Shown piece by piece: positions 19,853 through 28,585 of a DNA stretch of 64,000 bases. The translations under genes were made by a program, and so were the position numbers. The DNA is from Microbacterium marinilacus (lineage in GTDB: Bacteria; Actinomycetota; Actinomycetes; Actinomycetales; Microbacteriaceae), in NCBI RefSeq assembly GCF_019753765.1, contig NZ_JAIJZW010000008.1:62001-126000 (forward strand), in the 5' to 3' direction. The notes beneath the pieces are model-generated. The model was not told the origin of the DNA, ran no database searches, and saw nothing but the letters and a program-made list of their open reading frames with translations. The first letter of the stretch is position 1. Every line of letters begins with the position of its first letter.

Positions 19853-19866
19853 ATTGTAGCCACAAT
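19853..19866 (-). promoter_or_regulatory. Operator/promoter of the toxin-antitoxin pair
   Basis: ATTGT-N4-ACAAT is a perfect inverted repeat (19853-19857 and 19862-19866). On the minus strand its left arm is also part of the -10 TACAAT (19853-19858). The overlap would let bound antitoxin block RNA polymerase. Confidence 0.55.
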
Positions 19867-19895
19867 GCGAGCGAGAGCGGCCACGTGCCGCCGCC

Positions 19896-19901
19896 TAGAC
19901 T
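19896..19901 (+). promoter_or_regulatory. -10 element for leaderless serS transcript
   Basis: TAGACT lies six bases before the GTG start at 19908. Confidence 0.55.
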
Positions 19902-19907
19902 GATGCC

Positions 19908-21206
19908 GTGATCGATCCGGTGCTGCTGCGTGAGAACCCCGACCTCGTGATTCGCTCGCAGGAGGCGCGCGGGCACTCGCCCGAGACGGTGACCGCGGCG
20001 GTCGAGGCCGAGACGGCCCGCCGCGCCGCGATCGGCTCGTTCGAGCAGCTTCGCGCCGAGCAGAACGCCTTCGGCAAGCGCGTCGCCGCAGCCCCGAAGG
20101 ACGAGAAGGCCGCGCTGGTCGCCCAGGCGAAGGACCTCGCGGGGCGGGTCAAGGACGCCCAGCAGGCGGTGACCGCCGCCGAGGAGGCGTTCGCCGCCGC
20201 GATGTCGAGCATCGAGAACGTCGTGCTCGACGGGGTGCCCGCCGGCGGCGAGGACGACTACGTCGTGCTCAAGGAGGTCGGCGAGATCCGCACCTTCGAC
20301 CCGGCCGAGTTCCCCGACGGTCCGCTCGACCACCTCGCTCTCGGCGAGCGGCTCGGCGCGATCGACATGGAGCGCGGCGCGAAGGTGTCAGGCGCCCGGT
20401 TCTACTTCCTCAAGGGCGTCGGGGCGCGGCTCGAGATCGCGCTGATGAACTACGCGCTGAACGTCGCTCTCGAGGCCGGCTTCACCCCGATGATCACGCC
20501 GACGCTCGTGCGCCCCGACATCATGCAGGGCACCGGCTTCCTCGGCGCGCACGCCGACGAGATCTACCGCCTGGAGGCCGACGACCTCTACCTGGTCGGC
20601 ACGAGCGAGGTCGCCCTCGCCGGCTACCACAAGGATGAGATCGTCGACCTCACCGGAGGCGCCCTGCGCTACGCCGGCTGGTCCACCTGCTACCGCCGTG
20701 AGGCCGGCTCGTACGGCAAGGACACCCGCGGCATCATCCGGGTGCACCAGTTCAACAAGCTCGAGATGTTCGTCTACACGACCCCCGAGGACGCCGCCGC
20801 CGAGCACGAGCGCCTGCTCGCCCTCGAGGAGCGCATGCTGCAGTCGCTCGGCCTCGCCTACCGGGTCATCGACACCGCCGCGGGCGACCTCGGCTCGAGC
20901 GCGGCGCGCAAGTTCGACACCGAGGCGTGGGTGCCGACCCAGGGCGCGTACCGCGAGCTGACGTCGACCTCGAACTGCACGACGTACCAGGCCCGCCGCC
21001 TCGACATCCGCCACCGTCCCGTCTCGAAGGACGGCGGGGTGGAGGCGCGCACGCAGCACGTCGCGACGCTCAACGGCACGCTCGCCACGACGCGCTGGAT
21101 CGTCGCCATCCTCGAGACGCACCAGCGGCCCGACGGATCGGTGGTGGTGCCCGAGCCGCTGCGCCCCTACCTGGGCGGGCTCGAGGTGCTGGAGCCGATC
21201 GCGTGA
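19908..21206 (+). CDS. serS: Serine--tRNA ligase
   Basis: Charges tRNA-Ser with serine; class II synthetase. 432 residues, usual length. A long N-terminal coiled coil (about residues 30-100, binds the long variable arm) precedes the core. Motif 2 is [15 protein letters not shown] with [10 protein letters not shown], and motif 3 follows near [11 protein letters not shown]. Start GTG is set by the leaderless promoter spacing. The HAD-hydrolase gene overlaps the stop by four bases. Confidence 0.97.
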   Translation: MIDPVLLRENPDLVIRSQEARGHSPETVTAAVEAETARRAAIGSFEQLRAEQNAFGKRVAAAPKDEKAALVAQAKDLAGRVKDAQQAVTAAEEAFAAAMSSIENVVLDGVPAGGEDDYVVLKEVGEIRTFDPAEFPDGPLDHLALGERLGAIDMERGAKVSGARFYFLKGVGARLEIALMNYALNVALEAGFTPMITPTLVRPDIMQGTGFLGAHADEIYRLEADDLYLVGTSEVALAGYHKDEIVDLTGGALRYAGWSTCYRREAGSYGKDTRGIIRVHQFNKLEMFVYTTPEDAAAEHERLLALEERMLQSLGLAYRVIDTAAGDLGSSAARKFDTEAWVPTQGAYRELTSTSNCTTYQARRLDIRHRPVSKDGGVEARTQHVATLNGTLATTRWIVAILETHQRPDGSVVVPEPLRPYLGGLEVLEPIA

Positions 21207-22054
21207 CCGGCCAGGCAGTGACGGATCAGGGCAGCGACCGCCGGCTGCTGGTGGCCCTCGACCTCGACGGCACGGTCGTGCTGGAGGACGAGTCGTTCAG
21301 CCCGAACGTGCGCGAGGCCGTGCGCCGCACGGTCGACGCCGGCAACATCGTGACGATCGCCACGGGCCGCAGCTGGGAGGCGACCTCGTACATCCTGCAC
21401 GCGCTCGGGATCCTGCCCGAGTACGTCGTGTGCTCGAACGGCGCCGCGATCCTGTCGCGCGACACGACCCAGCAGACCGGCTACGCGCGCCACACCACCG
21501 AGACGTTCGACCCGACCGAGGTGCTCACGCTGCTGCAGGAGCACCTGCCCGAGGCGAACTACCTCGTCGAGCTCGCCGACGGCAGCCGGCTCTACACGCA
21601 CTACGTGGACGACTGGGGCCTGGATCGCGAGACGGCCCGCAACGTCGGGCTGGAAGACATGAAGGGCCTGCAGGTCGCTCGTGTCGTGGTGGTGTCGCCC
21701 GAGCACAGCGAGGCCGAGTTCACCGAGCTCGTCGACCAGATCGGCCTGCAGCACGTGTCGTACGCGGTGGGGTGGACGGCGTGGCTCGACATCGCGCCGA
21801 AGGGCGTCGACAAGTCGACCGCCCTCGAGCAGGTGCGCGAGTGGCTCGAGATCGATCCCGCGGACGTGGTCGTGATCGGCGACGGCCGCAACGACATCGG
21901 CATGTTCGAGTGGGCGGCTGCCGGCGGCGGCCGTGCGTTCGTGATGGGTCAGGCTCCGGTCGAGGTGATCGCGGCCTCGACCGACCGCACCGGCACGGTC
22001 GAGGAGGGCGGCGTCGCGCAGGCCCTCGACGTGATGCTCGCGCCCGCGTCCTGA
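21203..22054 (+). CDS. HAD-IIB family hydrolase (Cof-type)
   Basis: About 283 residues. Motif I DLDGTVV (residues about 20-26), motif II in IATGRSW, and motif [12 protein letters not shown] define a Cof-like sugar-phosphate or riboflavin-precursor phosphatase; the substrate is unknown. The start GTG (21203) overlaps the serS stop as GTGA, so the two are co-translated, a common actinobacterial pairing. An in-frame GTG further upstream lies inside serS and is rejected. Confidence 0.9.
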   Translation: MTGQAVTDQGSDRRLLVALDLDGTVVLEDESFSPNVREAVRRTVDAGNIVTIATGRSWEATSYILHALGILPEYVVCSNGAAILSRDTTQQTGYARHTTETFDPTEVLTLLQEHLPEANYLVELADGSRLYTHYVDDWGLDRETARNVGLEDMKGLQVARVVVVSPEHSEAEFTELVDQIGLQHVSYAVGWTAWLDIAPKGVDKSTALEQVREWLEIDPADVVVIGDGRNDIGMFEWAAAGGGRAFVMGQAPVEVIAASTDRTGTVEEGGVAQALDVMLAPAS

Positions 22055-22111
22055 CAGCCCTCCCACGCCCCTGCCGGGCGCGCCCGTAACACGCCCGTGA
22101 CGGCCGCGGGC

Positions 22112-22117
22112 TAGCGT
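22112..22117 (+). promoter_or_regulatory. -10 element, leaderless pucR-like gene
   Basis: TAGCGT is six bases before the ATG at 22124. Confidence 0.45.
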
Positions 22118-22123
22118 TGTCCC

Positions 22124-23836
22124 ATGCTCGGCTCGTTCCCCGGACCTCCGCGAGCGTCGGGGCGCGCGCGCAGGCCGGAGCAGCACGCGCGGGCGCTGCC
22201 GACCCTGGCGCGCGTGCTCGAGGAGCTCGGCTCGACCTTCCTGTCGGACCTCGCGCCCGTCCCCGACCCCGAGCGCCGCGTCGGCGGAGTGGTCGTCTAC
22301 GACCCGCTCGACGATCAGGCGGTGGCCGACGGCGCCGTCGTGCTGGGCGTGGGCCTCGCCGGCGGCTCGGCGCTCCGAGCGGTGCTCGCCGACGCCGGCG
22401 ACCGCAACGCGAGTGCCATCGTGCTGCGCGAGCCCGTCGAGCTGGACGAGGCGAGCATCGCCGCCGCGGGGCAGCACGGCATCGCCCTTCTGGGGCTGAC
22501 GCGGGGCGCCTCGTGGATGCAGCTGAGCGCGATGGTGCAGGCGCTCCTGGCCGAGCGGGACGACGACCAGCCGCAGGACGCCATCGGCGGCCTGCCCGGC
22601 GGCGACCTGTTCACGCTCGCCAATGCGATCGCGGCGCTGCTGGACGCGCCCATCACCATCGAGGACCGCAACTCTCGCGTGCTCGCGTTCTCGGCGCGGC
22701 AGGACGAGGCCGATCCGCAGCGCATCGAGACCATCCTCGAGCGGCAGGTTCCGGAACGCTACGCCCGGATGCTCACCGAGACCGGCTTCTTCAAGCGCCT
22801 CTACTCCAGCGACGTGCCCGAGTACGTGCAGCTGCGACTCGACGGCACCGACCTCAAGGCCCGGTGCGCGATCGCCGTCCGAGCGGGCGGGGAGATCCTC
22901 GGGTCGATCTGGGCGGCGGTCCCCGGCGAGCTGACCGCCGAGCGCACGGCCGCGATGCGCGACGCCGCGAGGGTCGTCGCGCTGCACCTGCTGAGCCTGC
23001 GCGCCGGCGCCGATGTCGAGCGACGGCTGCGCGCCGACCTCCTGAGCACCGCCCTCGAGGGCGGGGACGGCGCGGTGTACGCGCTTGAGAGGCTCGGCAT
23101 GGACGCGCAGCCCGTGGTCGTCCTGGCCGCCGAGGTGATCGACGGGCAGGACGACGGGCTCGACGGAGCGGGCGACCGGCAGGCGCAGCGGCAGCGGCTC
23201 GCGGACGCCATCGCAATGCATCTCGCGGCCGTACACCCGCAGGCGAGCGCCGCCCTGCTCGGTCGGACGATCTACGGTCTGCTGCCGGTCAGGGCGGCCG
23301 ATGCCGGCGAGGCGCAGGCGGCGCGCCTCGCGACCGACTTCCTCGCGCGCATCGGCTCACGCACCCCCGTGCTGATCGGCATCGGTCGCGTCGCCACGGG
23401 GCCCCGGGGCGTGGTGCGCTCGCGGGAAGGAGCGGAGCGCGCCCTGCGCGTGCAGGTCGAGCACGCCCAGACCGAGCGCGGCGAGGCGACCTCCCGTGTC
23501 GCGCTGTTCAGCGACGTGCACGTCGAGTCGCTGCTGCTGGAGCTGCGGGACCGGGTCAGCGCGGGCGGCGAGCAGGCCACGGGAGCGGTCGCGCGACTGC
23601 TCGAGCACGACCGCGCCAACGACACGCGTTTCGTCGAGACGCTGCGCGCCTGGCTCGACCACCTGGGCGACGTGTCGTCGGCCGCGGAGGCCCTGCACAT
23701 CCACCCGAACACCTTCCGCTACCGGCTCCGCCGCCTCGCCGAGGTCGGGGAGATGGACCTCGCCGACCCGGAGGCCCGGTTCTCCGCGCAGCTGCAGCTG
23801 CGCATCATCCCCGACCTCGTCCAACGTCGGTCCTGA
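22124..23836 (+). CDS. PucR/CdaR family transcriptional regulator
   Basis: 570 residues, cytosolic, no membrane segment. Residues about 15-150 form a PucR N-terminal domain; the central part (GGDLFTLANAIAALLDAPIT, 160-310) is GAF-like; a degenerate GGDEF-like region follows; a C-terminal helix-turn-helix (NTFRYRLRRLAEV with LRAWLDHLGDVSSAAEALHI) binds DNA. Such regulators usually act on nitrogen or purine use genes and often sit beside their targets, but here no obvious target adjoins it, so the regulon cannot be named. Confidence 0.85.
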   Translation: MLGSFPGPPRASGRARRPEQHARALPTLARVLEELGSTFLSDLAPVPDPERRVGGVVVYDPLDDQAVADGAVVLGVGLAGGSALRAVLADAGDRNASAIVLREPVELDEASIAAAGQHGIALLGLTRGASWMQLSAMVQALLAERDDDQPQDAIGGLPGGDLFTLANAIAALLDAPITIEDRNSRVLAFSARQDEADPQRIETILERQVPERYARMLTETGFFKRLYSSDVPEYVQLRLDGTDLKARCAIAVRAGGEILGSIWAAVPGELTAERTAAMRDAARVVALHLLSLRAGADVERRLRADLLSTALEGGDGAVYALERLGMDAQPVVVLAAEVIDGQDDGLDGAGDRQAQRQRLADAIAMHLAAVHPQASAALLGRTIYGLLPVRAADAGEAQAARLATDFLARIGSRTPVLIGIGRVATGPRGVVRSREGAERALRVQVEHAQTERGEATSRVALFSDVHVESLLLELRDRVSAGGEQATGAVARLLEHDRANDTRFVETLRAWLDHLGDVSSAAEALHIHPNTFRYRLRRLAEVGEMDLADPEARFSAQLQLRIIPDLVQRRS

Positions 23837-24340
23837 TCAGCGGGGCGTGGGCGTCGAGCGCCCCCAGCCGCGCCCCGCGGCCAGCTTGCCCAGCAGCGGC
23901 AGCACCCGGTGCGCCACGGGCGTCGACACGGTGAACATCGAGGTCGTCCGTCGCACACCGGCGATCTCGACGATGCGCGACGTGAGCACCTGCAGCTCTT
24001 CGAGCGATCCGATCGCGACGTGCGCGAGCAGATCCTCGCGTCCGGCCCGGATGCTGACCTCCAGCACCTCCGGGATGCCCGCCAGCTGCTGGACGATCTG
24101 CGGCATCCGTCGCTGGTCGATCTCGATCGACAGCGACGCGCGCACGCCGGCGCCGATCTGAGCGAGGTCTATGACGGGACGGAAGCCGAGCAGCACGCCG
24201 TCGTCCTCGAGACGCTTCAGCCGCAGGTTGACCGTCGTGCGGCTGACGCCCAGGTCGGACGCGAGCTCGGCGATTCCGAGACGTGCGTTGTCGGTGAGAC
24301 GAGAGAGGATCTCGACATCGAGCTGGTCGATGGTTGCCAT
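23837..24340 (-). CDS. Lrp/AsnC family transcriptional regulator
   Basis: About 167 residues. N-terminal winged HTH at 22-48 (GIAELASDLGVSRTTVNLRLK), a linker, then the RAM ligand-binding domain with the alternating VSIRAGREDLLAHVAI strand-helix pattern. Lrp/AsnC proteins bind DNA as dimers to octamers and sense amino acids. It is divergent to the amino acid dehydrogenase gene, so it is likely the local regulator of that operon, sensing leucine or another branched-chain or related amino acid. Start ATG at 24340 has GGAGGT upstream. Confidence 0.92.
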   Translation of the reverse strand: MATIDQLDVEILSRLTDNARLGIAELASDLGVSRTTVNLRLKRLEDDGVLLGFRPVIDLAQIGAGVRASLSIEIDQRRMPQIVQQLAGIPEVLEVSIRAGREDLLAHVAIGSLEELQVLTSRIVEIAGVRRTTSMFTVSTPVAHRVLPLLGKLAAGRGWGRSTPTPR

Positions 24341-24386
24341 CGTGCACACCTCCGCGGGGCCGCGACGCCCCATACGCTGCAGGATG

Positions 24387-24400
24387 CCATGTTGTCATGG
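24387..24400. promoter_or_regulatory. Candidate Lrp operator in the divergent promoter region
   Basis: CCATG-TTGT-CATGG is a perfect inverted repeat between the Lrp gene and the dehydrogenase gene. It lies six bases upstream of the predicted -35. Confidence 0.5.
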
Positions 24401-24406
24401 AATCGA

Positions 24407-24436
24407 TTGACGCTGCGGCGTGGTGATCCGGATACT
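24407..24436 (+). promoter_or_regulatory. Promoter of the amino-acid dehydrogenase/decarboxylase operon
   Basis: TTGACG (24407-24412), then an 18-base spacer, then GATACT (24431-24436). The distance to the ATG at 24550 leaves a leader of roughly 105 bases. The only near-consensus -35 in the gap. Confidence 0.5.
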
Positions 24437-24549
24437 CCTATACATCCCGTCGATGCGATCCACCGGCGGGGTGCGGATCCGCCCCGGCCGGGGCGCGAAC
24501 GCGACGCCGTGACCGGCCGCCCACAGGCGGACCGGGTGAGGAGCAGAAC

Positions 24550-25605
24550 ATGCGAGCCGAGAGCCACCCCGCAGCTGCCGAGGTCGACGTCGACGCGTCG
24601 GGGCACGAGGAGGTGCTGCACTGCCATGACGAGGCGACGGGCCTGCACGCCATCATCGCGATCCACGACACGACGCTCGGCCCGGGGCTCGGCGGCACGC
24701 GCTTCCGCCCCTATGCGAGCGAGCAGGACGCGCTCCGCGACGCGCTGCGGCTGTCGCGGGGCATGACGTCGAAGAACGCCGCCGCGGGCCTCCCGTTCGG
24801 CGGCGCGAAGGCCGTCATCATCGGCGACCCGCGCTCGACGAAGACCCCCGAGCTGCTGCGCGCCTATGGCCGCTTCGTCGACGGGCTCGGCGGGCGCTAC
24901 GTGACGGCGGCGGACCTCGGAACGAACTCCGACGACCTCGACATCGTGGGCGAGGAGACGACCCACATCACGGGACGCACCGCCGCGGCCGGCGGGGCGG
25001 GCGACAGCGGCCCGGCGACGGCGCTCGGGGTGTTCTCCGCGCTGAGCGCCGCGGCCGATCGGCTCTGGGGCGGCCTCTCGGGGCGCACCGTCGGGATCGA
25101 GGGCGCCGGCAAGGTCGGCGGCGTGCTCGCTCGCCTGCTGGTCGAGGCCGGGGCCACGGTCGTCGTCGCGGACCCCGACCCGGCGGCGCGGGAGCGCGTG
25201 CGGGCGACGGGGGCGCGGGCGGCGGAGGAGACGCTCGCAGGCCTGCTGGACGTCTACGCGCCCTGCGCGCTCGGGGCGACCGTCACCGTCGAGCGCGTCA
25301 CGGAGCTCGGCGCGCGCCTCGTCTGCGGAGCCGCGAACAACCAGCTGCCGGCAGCGGAGGAGGACGCCGCGCTGCACGCCGCGGGCATCCTGTGGGTGCC
25401 CGACTACGTCGCCAATGCGGGAGGGGTCATCCACCTCGCGGGTTACGAGCGGCTCGGCCGCACGCCTGCGCAGGTCGACGACGACGTGCGCCACATCGCC
25501 GAGACGACCCGCGAGATCCTCGCGCACGCCGCGGAGGCCGGGATCCCCACCGGCGCCGCGGCCGACGAGGTCGTCGCCGCTCGCCTGGCGGCCGCGCGTG
25601 GCTGA
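24550..25605 (+). CDS. Leucine/valine (Glu/Leu/Phe/Val) dehydrogenase family
   Basis: NAD-dependent oxidative deaminase that turns branched-chain L-amino acids into 2-keto acids and ammonium, reversibly. 351 residues, typical of leucine dehydrogenase. Substrate-site motif GLGGTRFRPY; lysines K75 (MTSKN) and K87 (PFGGAKAVI) at the catalytic positions; Rossmann GAGKVG at 185-190 with D208 ending the next strand, as in NAD-using enzymes. SD GAGGAG precedes the ATG. The next gene overlaps its end by eight bases. Leucine, valine or a related amino acid as substrate is inferred; the family also includes phenylalanine dehydrogenase. Confidence 0.88.
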   Translation: MRAESHPAAAEVDVDASGHEEVLHCHDEATGLHAIIAIHDTTLGPGLGGTRFRPYASEQDALRDALRLSRGMTSKNAAAGLPFGGAKAVIIGDPRSTKTPELLRAYGRFVDGLGGRYVTAADLGTNSDDLDIVGEETTHITGRTAAAGGAGDSGPATALGVFSALSAAADRLWGGLSGRTVGIEGAGKVGGVLARLLVEAGATVVVADPDPAARERVRATGARAAEETLAGLLDVYAPCALGATVTVERVTELGARLVCGAANNQLPAAEEDAALHAAGILWVPDYVANAGGVIHLAGYERLGRTPAQVDDDVRHIAETTREILAHAAEAGIPTGAAADEVVAARLAAARG

Positions 25606-27322
25606 GTCGCTCGAGCCGACGCCGGTCGTCACGACCACGGTCGGCCGGTATCTCGCGACGCGCCTCGTGCAGCTGGGCTGCCGGCACCTGTTCGGCCTGC
25701 CGGGCGACTTCAACCTGAACCTGCTCGACGAGATGCTCGCCGCCGGTGACGGGGCGGGTGGCGACATCGTGTGGATGGGCTCGGCGAACGAGCTGAACGC
25801 CGCCTACGCCGCCGACGGCTACGCCCGTGTCGGCCGCACGGTCGGCGCCCTCGTCACCACGTACGGCGTGGGGGAGCTCTCGGCCGTCAACGGCATCGCG
25901 GGGGCGTACGCCGAGGACGTGCCGATCGTGCACATCGCCGGCCTGCCGAGCCGGGCGTCCATCCGCAGCGGCGCGCGACTGCATCACACGCTGCTCGACG
26001 GAGACTTCCTGCACTTCGTGCGCATGTTCGCCGAGGTCACGGCCGCGCAGGCGGTGCTCGACGGCGAGGACGCCGCCGCCGAGATCGACCGGGTGCTCGA
26101 GACCATGCTGGCGACGAGCAAGCCGGTGTACCTCGGCGTGCCCCTGGACGTGGCGCGCGCCGGGGTGGACGCCTCGCGTCTCGCGACGCCGCTCGCGAGG
26201 CCGGCGAGCGACCCCGACGCCGTGGCGGCGTTCGCGGAGGCGCTGCGCGCGCGGGTGGAGCGCATGGACCGCCTCACCGTGCTGGCCGGCCCCGGTGTGC
26301 ACCGCCGCGGTCTCGAGGAGGGCGTCGCCCGCCTCGCCGAGACCGCGGGCGTGCGCATCGCGTCGCAGGTGGGGTCCAAGGCGATCCTCGACGAGACCCA
26401 CCCGGCGAGCCTCGGCACGTACCTCGGGCGCAACACGCTCGATCCGCGCTCGCAGGCGGTCGTGGACGATGCCGGCGTGCTCGTCATGATCGGCACCGTG
26501 TTCAGCGACTTCACGACGGGGTTCTTCAGCCACCGCTACGAGCCCGCGCATGCGATCGAGCTGGCGCTCGACCACGCGCGCATCGGGCCGGCGGTCTATC
26601 CGGCGGTGCGGCTGCAGGACGGACTGGCCGCGCTGCAGGACGCCGTCGCCGACCTCGCCTTCGCGCTGACGGCCGACGTGCCCCCGGCCGAACCGCTCGA
26701 GACGCCGCGCGACGACTCGGCGCCGCTCGACCATGCGGCGCTGTGGGCGGTGCTGCAGGAGTGGATCGACGGGCCCGCGGGCGCGGGCGGCACGACGCTG
26801 ATCGCCGAAGCGGGCACGGCGTTCTACGGCGCGCTCGACCTGACCCTGCCCGCCCGCAGCGACCTGCTCGGTCAGCCCGTGTGGTCGTCGATCGGCTACA
26901 CGCTGCCGGCCGCCTGGGGCGCCGCGCTCGCCCGCCGTGACCGGCGCCCCGTGCTGGTGATCGGCGACGGCTCGGCCCAGCTCACCGTGCAGGAGCTCGG
27001 CCGGCTGCTCGACCAGCCGAACGCGCCGGTGGTGCTGCTGCTCGACAACGACGGATACACGGTGGAGCGCAAGATCCAGAGCCCCGACGCGGTCTATCAG
27101 GACATCCCGCGCTGGGACTGGAACGCGCTGCCCGCCGCGCTCGGAGCGCGGGCGGCGCGCGTGCACGAGGCCGCCACCCCGGGCGAGCTGCGTGGCGCGC
27201 TCGCGGAGGCGGGCGACCGGTCGACGTCGCACTTCGTGCGCGTCCGTCTGGGCCGCGACGACGCCCCGCGCCTGCTCGTGGCACTCGCCGCGGGCATCGC
27301 CGAGGCCAACGCCCGCGCCTGA
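25598..27322 (+). CDS. Thiamine-diphosphate-dependent 2-keto-acid decarboxylase (IPDC/PDC/KDC type)
   Basis: Decarboxylates 2-keto acids to aldehydes. About 574 residues, normal for the family. Conserved HLFGLPGDFN, the catalytic glutamate in GSANELNAAYAADGYAR, a His-His pair (about 129-130, LHHTLLDG) diagnostic of pyruvate/indolepyruvate/branched-chain keto-acid decarboxylases rather than acetolactate synthase, and the TPP motif VIGDGSAQLT ... LDNDGYT. It is translated from a GTG overlapping the dehydrogenase gene, which points to removal of amino-acid-derived keto acids as aldehydes. Substrate could be indolepyruvate, phenylpyruvate or branched keto acids; sequence does not decide. Confidence 0.88.
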   Translation: MAESLEPTPVVTTTVGRYLATRLVQLGCRHLFGLPGDFNLNLLDEMLAAGDGAGGDIVWMGSANELNAAYAADGYARVGRTVGALVTTYGVGELSAVNGIAGAYAEDVPIVHIAGLPSRASIRSGARLHHTLLDGDFLHFVRMFAEVTAAQAVLDGEDAAAEIDRVLETMLATSKPVYLGVPLDVARAGVDASRLATPLARPASDPDAVAAFAEALRARVERMDRLTVLAGPGVHRRGLEEGVARLAETAGVRIASQVGSKAILDETHPASLGTYLGRNTLDPRSQAVVDDAGVLVMIGTVFSDFTTGFFSHRYEPAHAIELALDHARIGPAVYPAVRLQDGLAALQDAVADLAFALTADVPPAEPLETPRDDSAPLDHAALWAVLQEWIDGPAGAGGTTLIAEAGTAFYGALDLTLPARSDLLGQPVWSSIGYTLPAAWGAALARRDRRPVLVIGDGSAQLTVQELGRLLDQPNAPVVLLLDNDGYTVERKIQSPDAVYQDIPRWDWNALPAALGARAARVHEAATPGELRGALAEAGDRSTSHFVRVRLGRDDAPRLLVALAAGIAEANARA

Positions 27323-27338
27323 GCCCCTGCACCGCACG

Positions 27339-27400
27339 CGGAGATCTGCACGGATTCGGAGGGATCCGGCCGATCCGCTCCGAATCCGTGCAGATCTCCG
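27339..27400. repeat. 22-base perfect hairpin between convergent operons
   Basis: The arms at 27339-27360 and 27379-27400 are perfectly complementary over 22 bases, and the loop holds a second small stem GGATC/GATCC. A third, imperfect copy of the right arm (about GATCCGTGCAG) follows at 27400-27418. It lies between the ends of the decarboxylase and racemase genes and may terminate both, but has no T-run. Confidence 0.75.
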
Positions 27401-27454
27401 GATCCGTGCAGCTCTCCGTGCCCCGTGCGGGCGGGGCAGCGGGGCGGAGCCGGG

Positions 27455-28585
27455 TCAGCGGGTGGGAGCTACGTCCACGAGGCGGGTGCGGAAGCGCTCG
27501 AGGCGCTCCGGGTCGACGTCGACGCCGAAGCCCGGGCCGGTGGGCACGTCGACGACGCCGTCGTGCATCCGGATCGGCTCGGTCGTGATGTCCTCGCTGT
27601 AGAAGCGGTCGGATCCGGAGATGTCGCCCGGCAGCGTGAAGCCCGGCAGGGCCGCGAGCGCCGCGTTCGCCGCGCGGCCGATGCCGGTCTCGAGCATGCC
27701 GCCGCACCACACCGCGATGCCGTGGGCGCGGGCGAGGTCGTGGATGCGGCGCGCCTCCAGGTACCCGCCGACGCGACCCGGCTTGATGTTGATCACCGCC
27801 GCGGCGCCCAGCGAGATCGCATCGGCGGCCGCCTCCGCTGAGACGACCGACTCGTCGAGGCAGATCGGCGTGCGCATGAGCTTCGCCAGCTCGGCGTGCT
27901 GGCGGATGTCCGCCTCGCCCAGGGGCTGCTCGATCAGCAGCAGGCCGTGTTCGTCGAGCCGGTGCAGGTGCGGGGCGTCGACCAGCGTGTAGGCGGCGTT
28001 GGCGTCGACCTGGAAAGGCAGGTCGTCGCCGAACTCGCGCCGCACCGCGGCGACGTGCGCGACGTCCGCCCCGGGCTGGATCTTCAGCTTGATACGCGCG
28101 TAGCCCTGGTCGATGTAGCCGCCGACGGTGCCGACCGTGGCCTCGATCGACTCCTGGATGCCGACCGAGACGCCCGACGGCACCGTGGTCGACACGGCGC
28201 CGAGATACGAGGCGAACGAACGTCCCTCGGCGCGCAGCTGCGCGTCGATGACCGCCATCTCGACCGAGGCCTTGGCCATCTGGTGCCCGACGATGTGGCG
28301 CAGGAGGTGCCCGACCGTCTCGGCCGTGACGTCGTCGGCCGCGTAGAGCAGGGGTGCGAGCCAGCGCTCGATCACGAACGCCGCGCCCTCGACGTGCTCG
28401 GGCGAGTACACCGGGTCGGGGAGGGCGACGTTCTCGCCCCATCCGGTCACGAGCTCGCCCGCCGCGGTCTCGAGCTGCGCCTCGACCAGGAAGCAGCGCT
28501 TCGCGGTCTGGGTGCCGAAAGACGTGGTGAACGGCGCCACGAGCGGCAGCTCGACGTGGTGGAGGCGCAGGCTGCGGAGCTTCAT
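27455..28585 (-). CDS. N-acyl-/N-succinylamino acid racemase (MenC-type enolase superfamily)
   Basis: Racemizes N-acylated (probably N-succinyl) amino acids through an enolate. 376 residues. The catalytic K-x-K (166-168, IKLKIQP), metal ligands D194 (FQVDANAA), E219 (LLIEQPL) and D244 (ICLDESV), and K268 (INIKPG) are all in place for the muconate-lactonizing subgroup. Sequence alone cannot separate it from o-succinylbenzoate synthase (MenC), but no other menaquinone gene is nearby, while a COG3375 protein and M20/D-aminoacylase genes are. Its ATG overlaps the stop of the GNAT gene, so the two are co-translated. SD AAGGA precedes the start. Confidence 0.85.
   Translation of the reverse strand: MKLRSLRLHHVELPLVAPFTTSFGTQTAKRCFLVEAQLETAAGELVTGWGENVALPDPVYSPEHVEGAAFVIERWLAPLLYAADDVTAETVGHLLRHIVGHQMAKASVEMAVIDAQLRAEGRSFASYLGAVSTTVPSGVSVGIQESIEATVGTVGGYIDQGYARIKLKIQPGADVAHVAAVRREFGDDLPFQVDANAAYTLVDAPHLHRLDEHGLLLIEQPLGEADIRQHAELAKLMRTPICLDESVVSAEAAADAISLGAAAVINIKPGRVGGYLEARRIHDLARAHGIAVWCGGMLETGIGRAANAALAALPGFTLPGDISGSDRFYSEDITTEPIRMHDGVVDVPTGPGFGVDVDPERLERFRTRLVDVAPTR

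Noticed and set aside
27455..28585. MenC (o-succinylbenzoate synthase) as the only role
   Set aside because: Catalytic residues fit either role, but no menaquinone genes are near and the neighbours are acyl-amino acid enzymes, so racemase is preferred though not proved.
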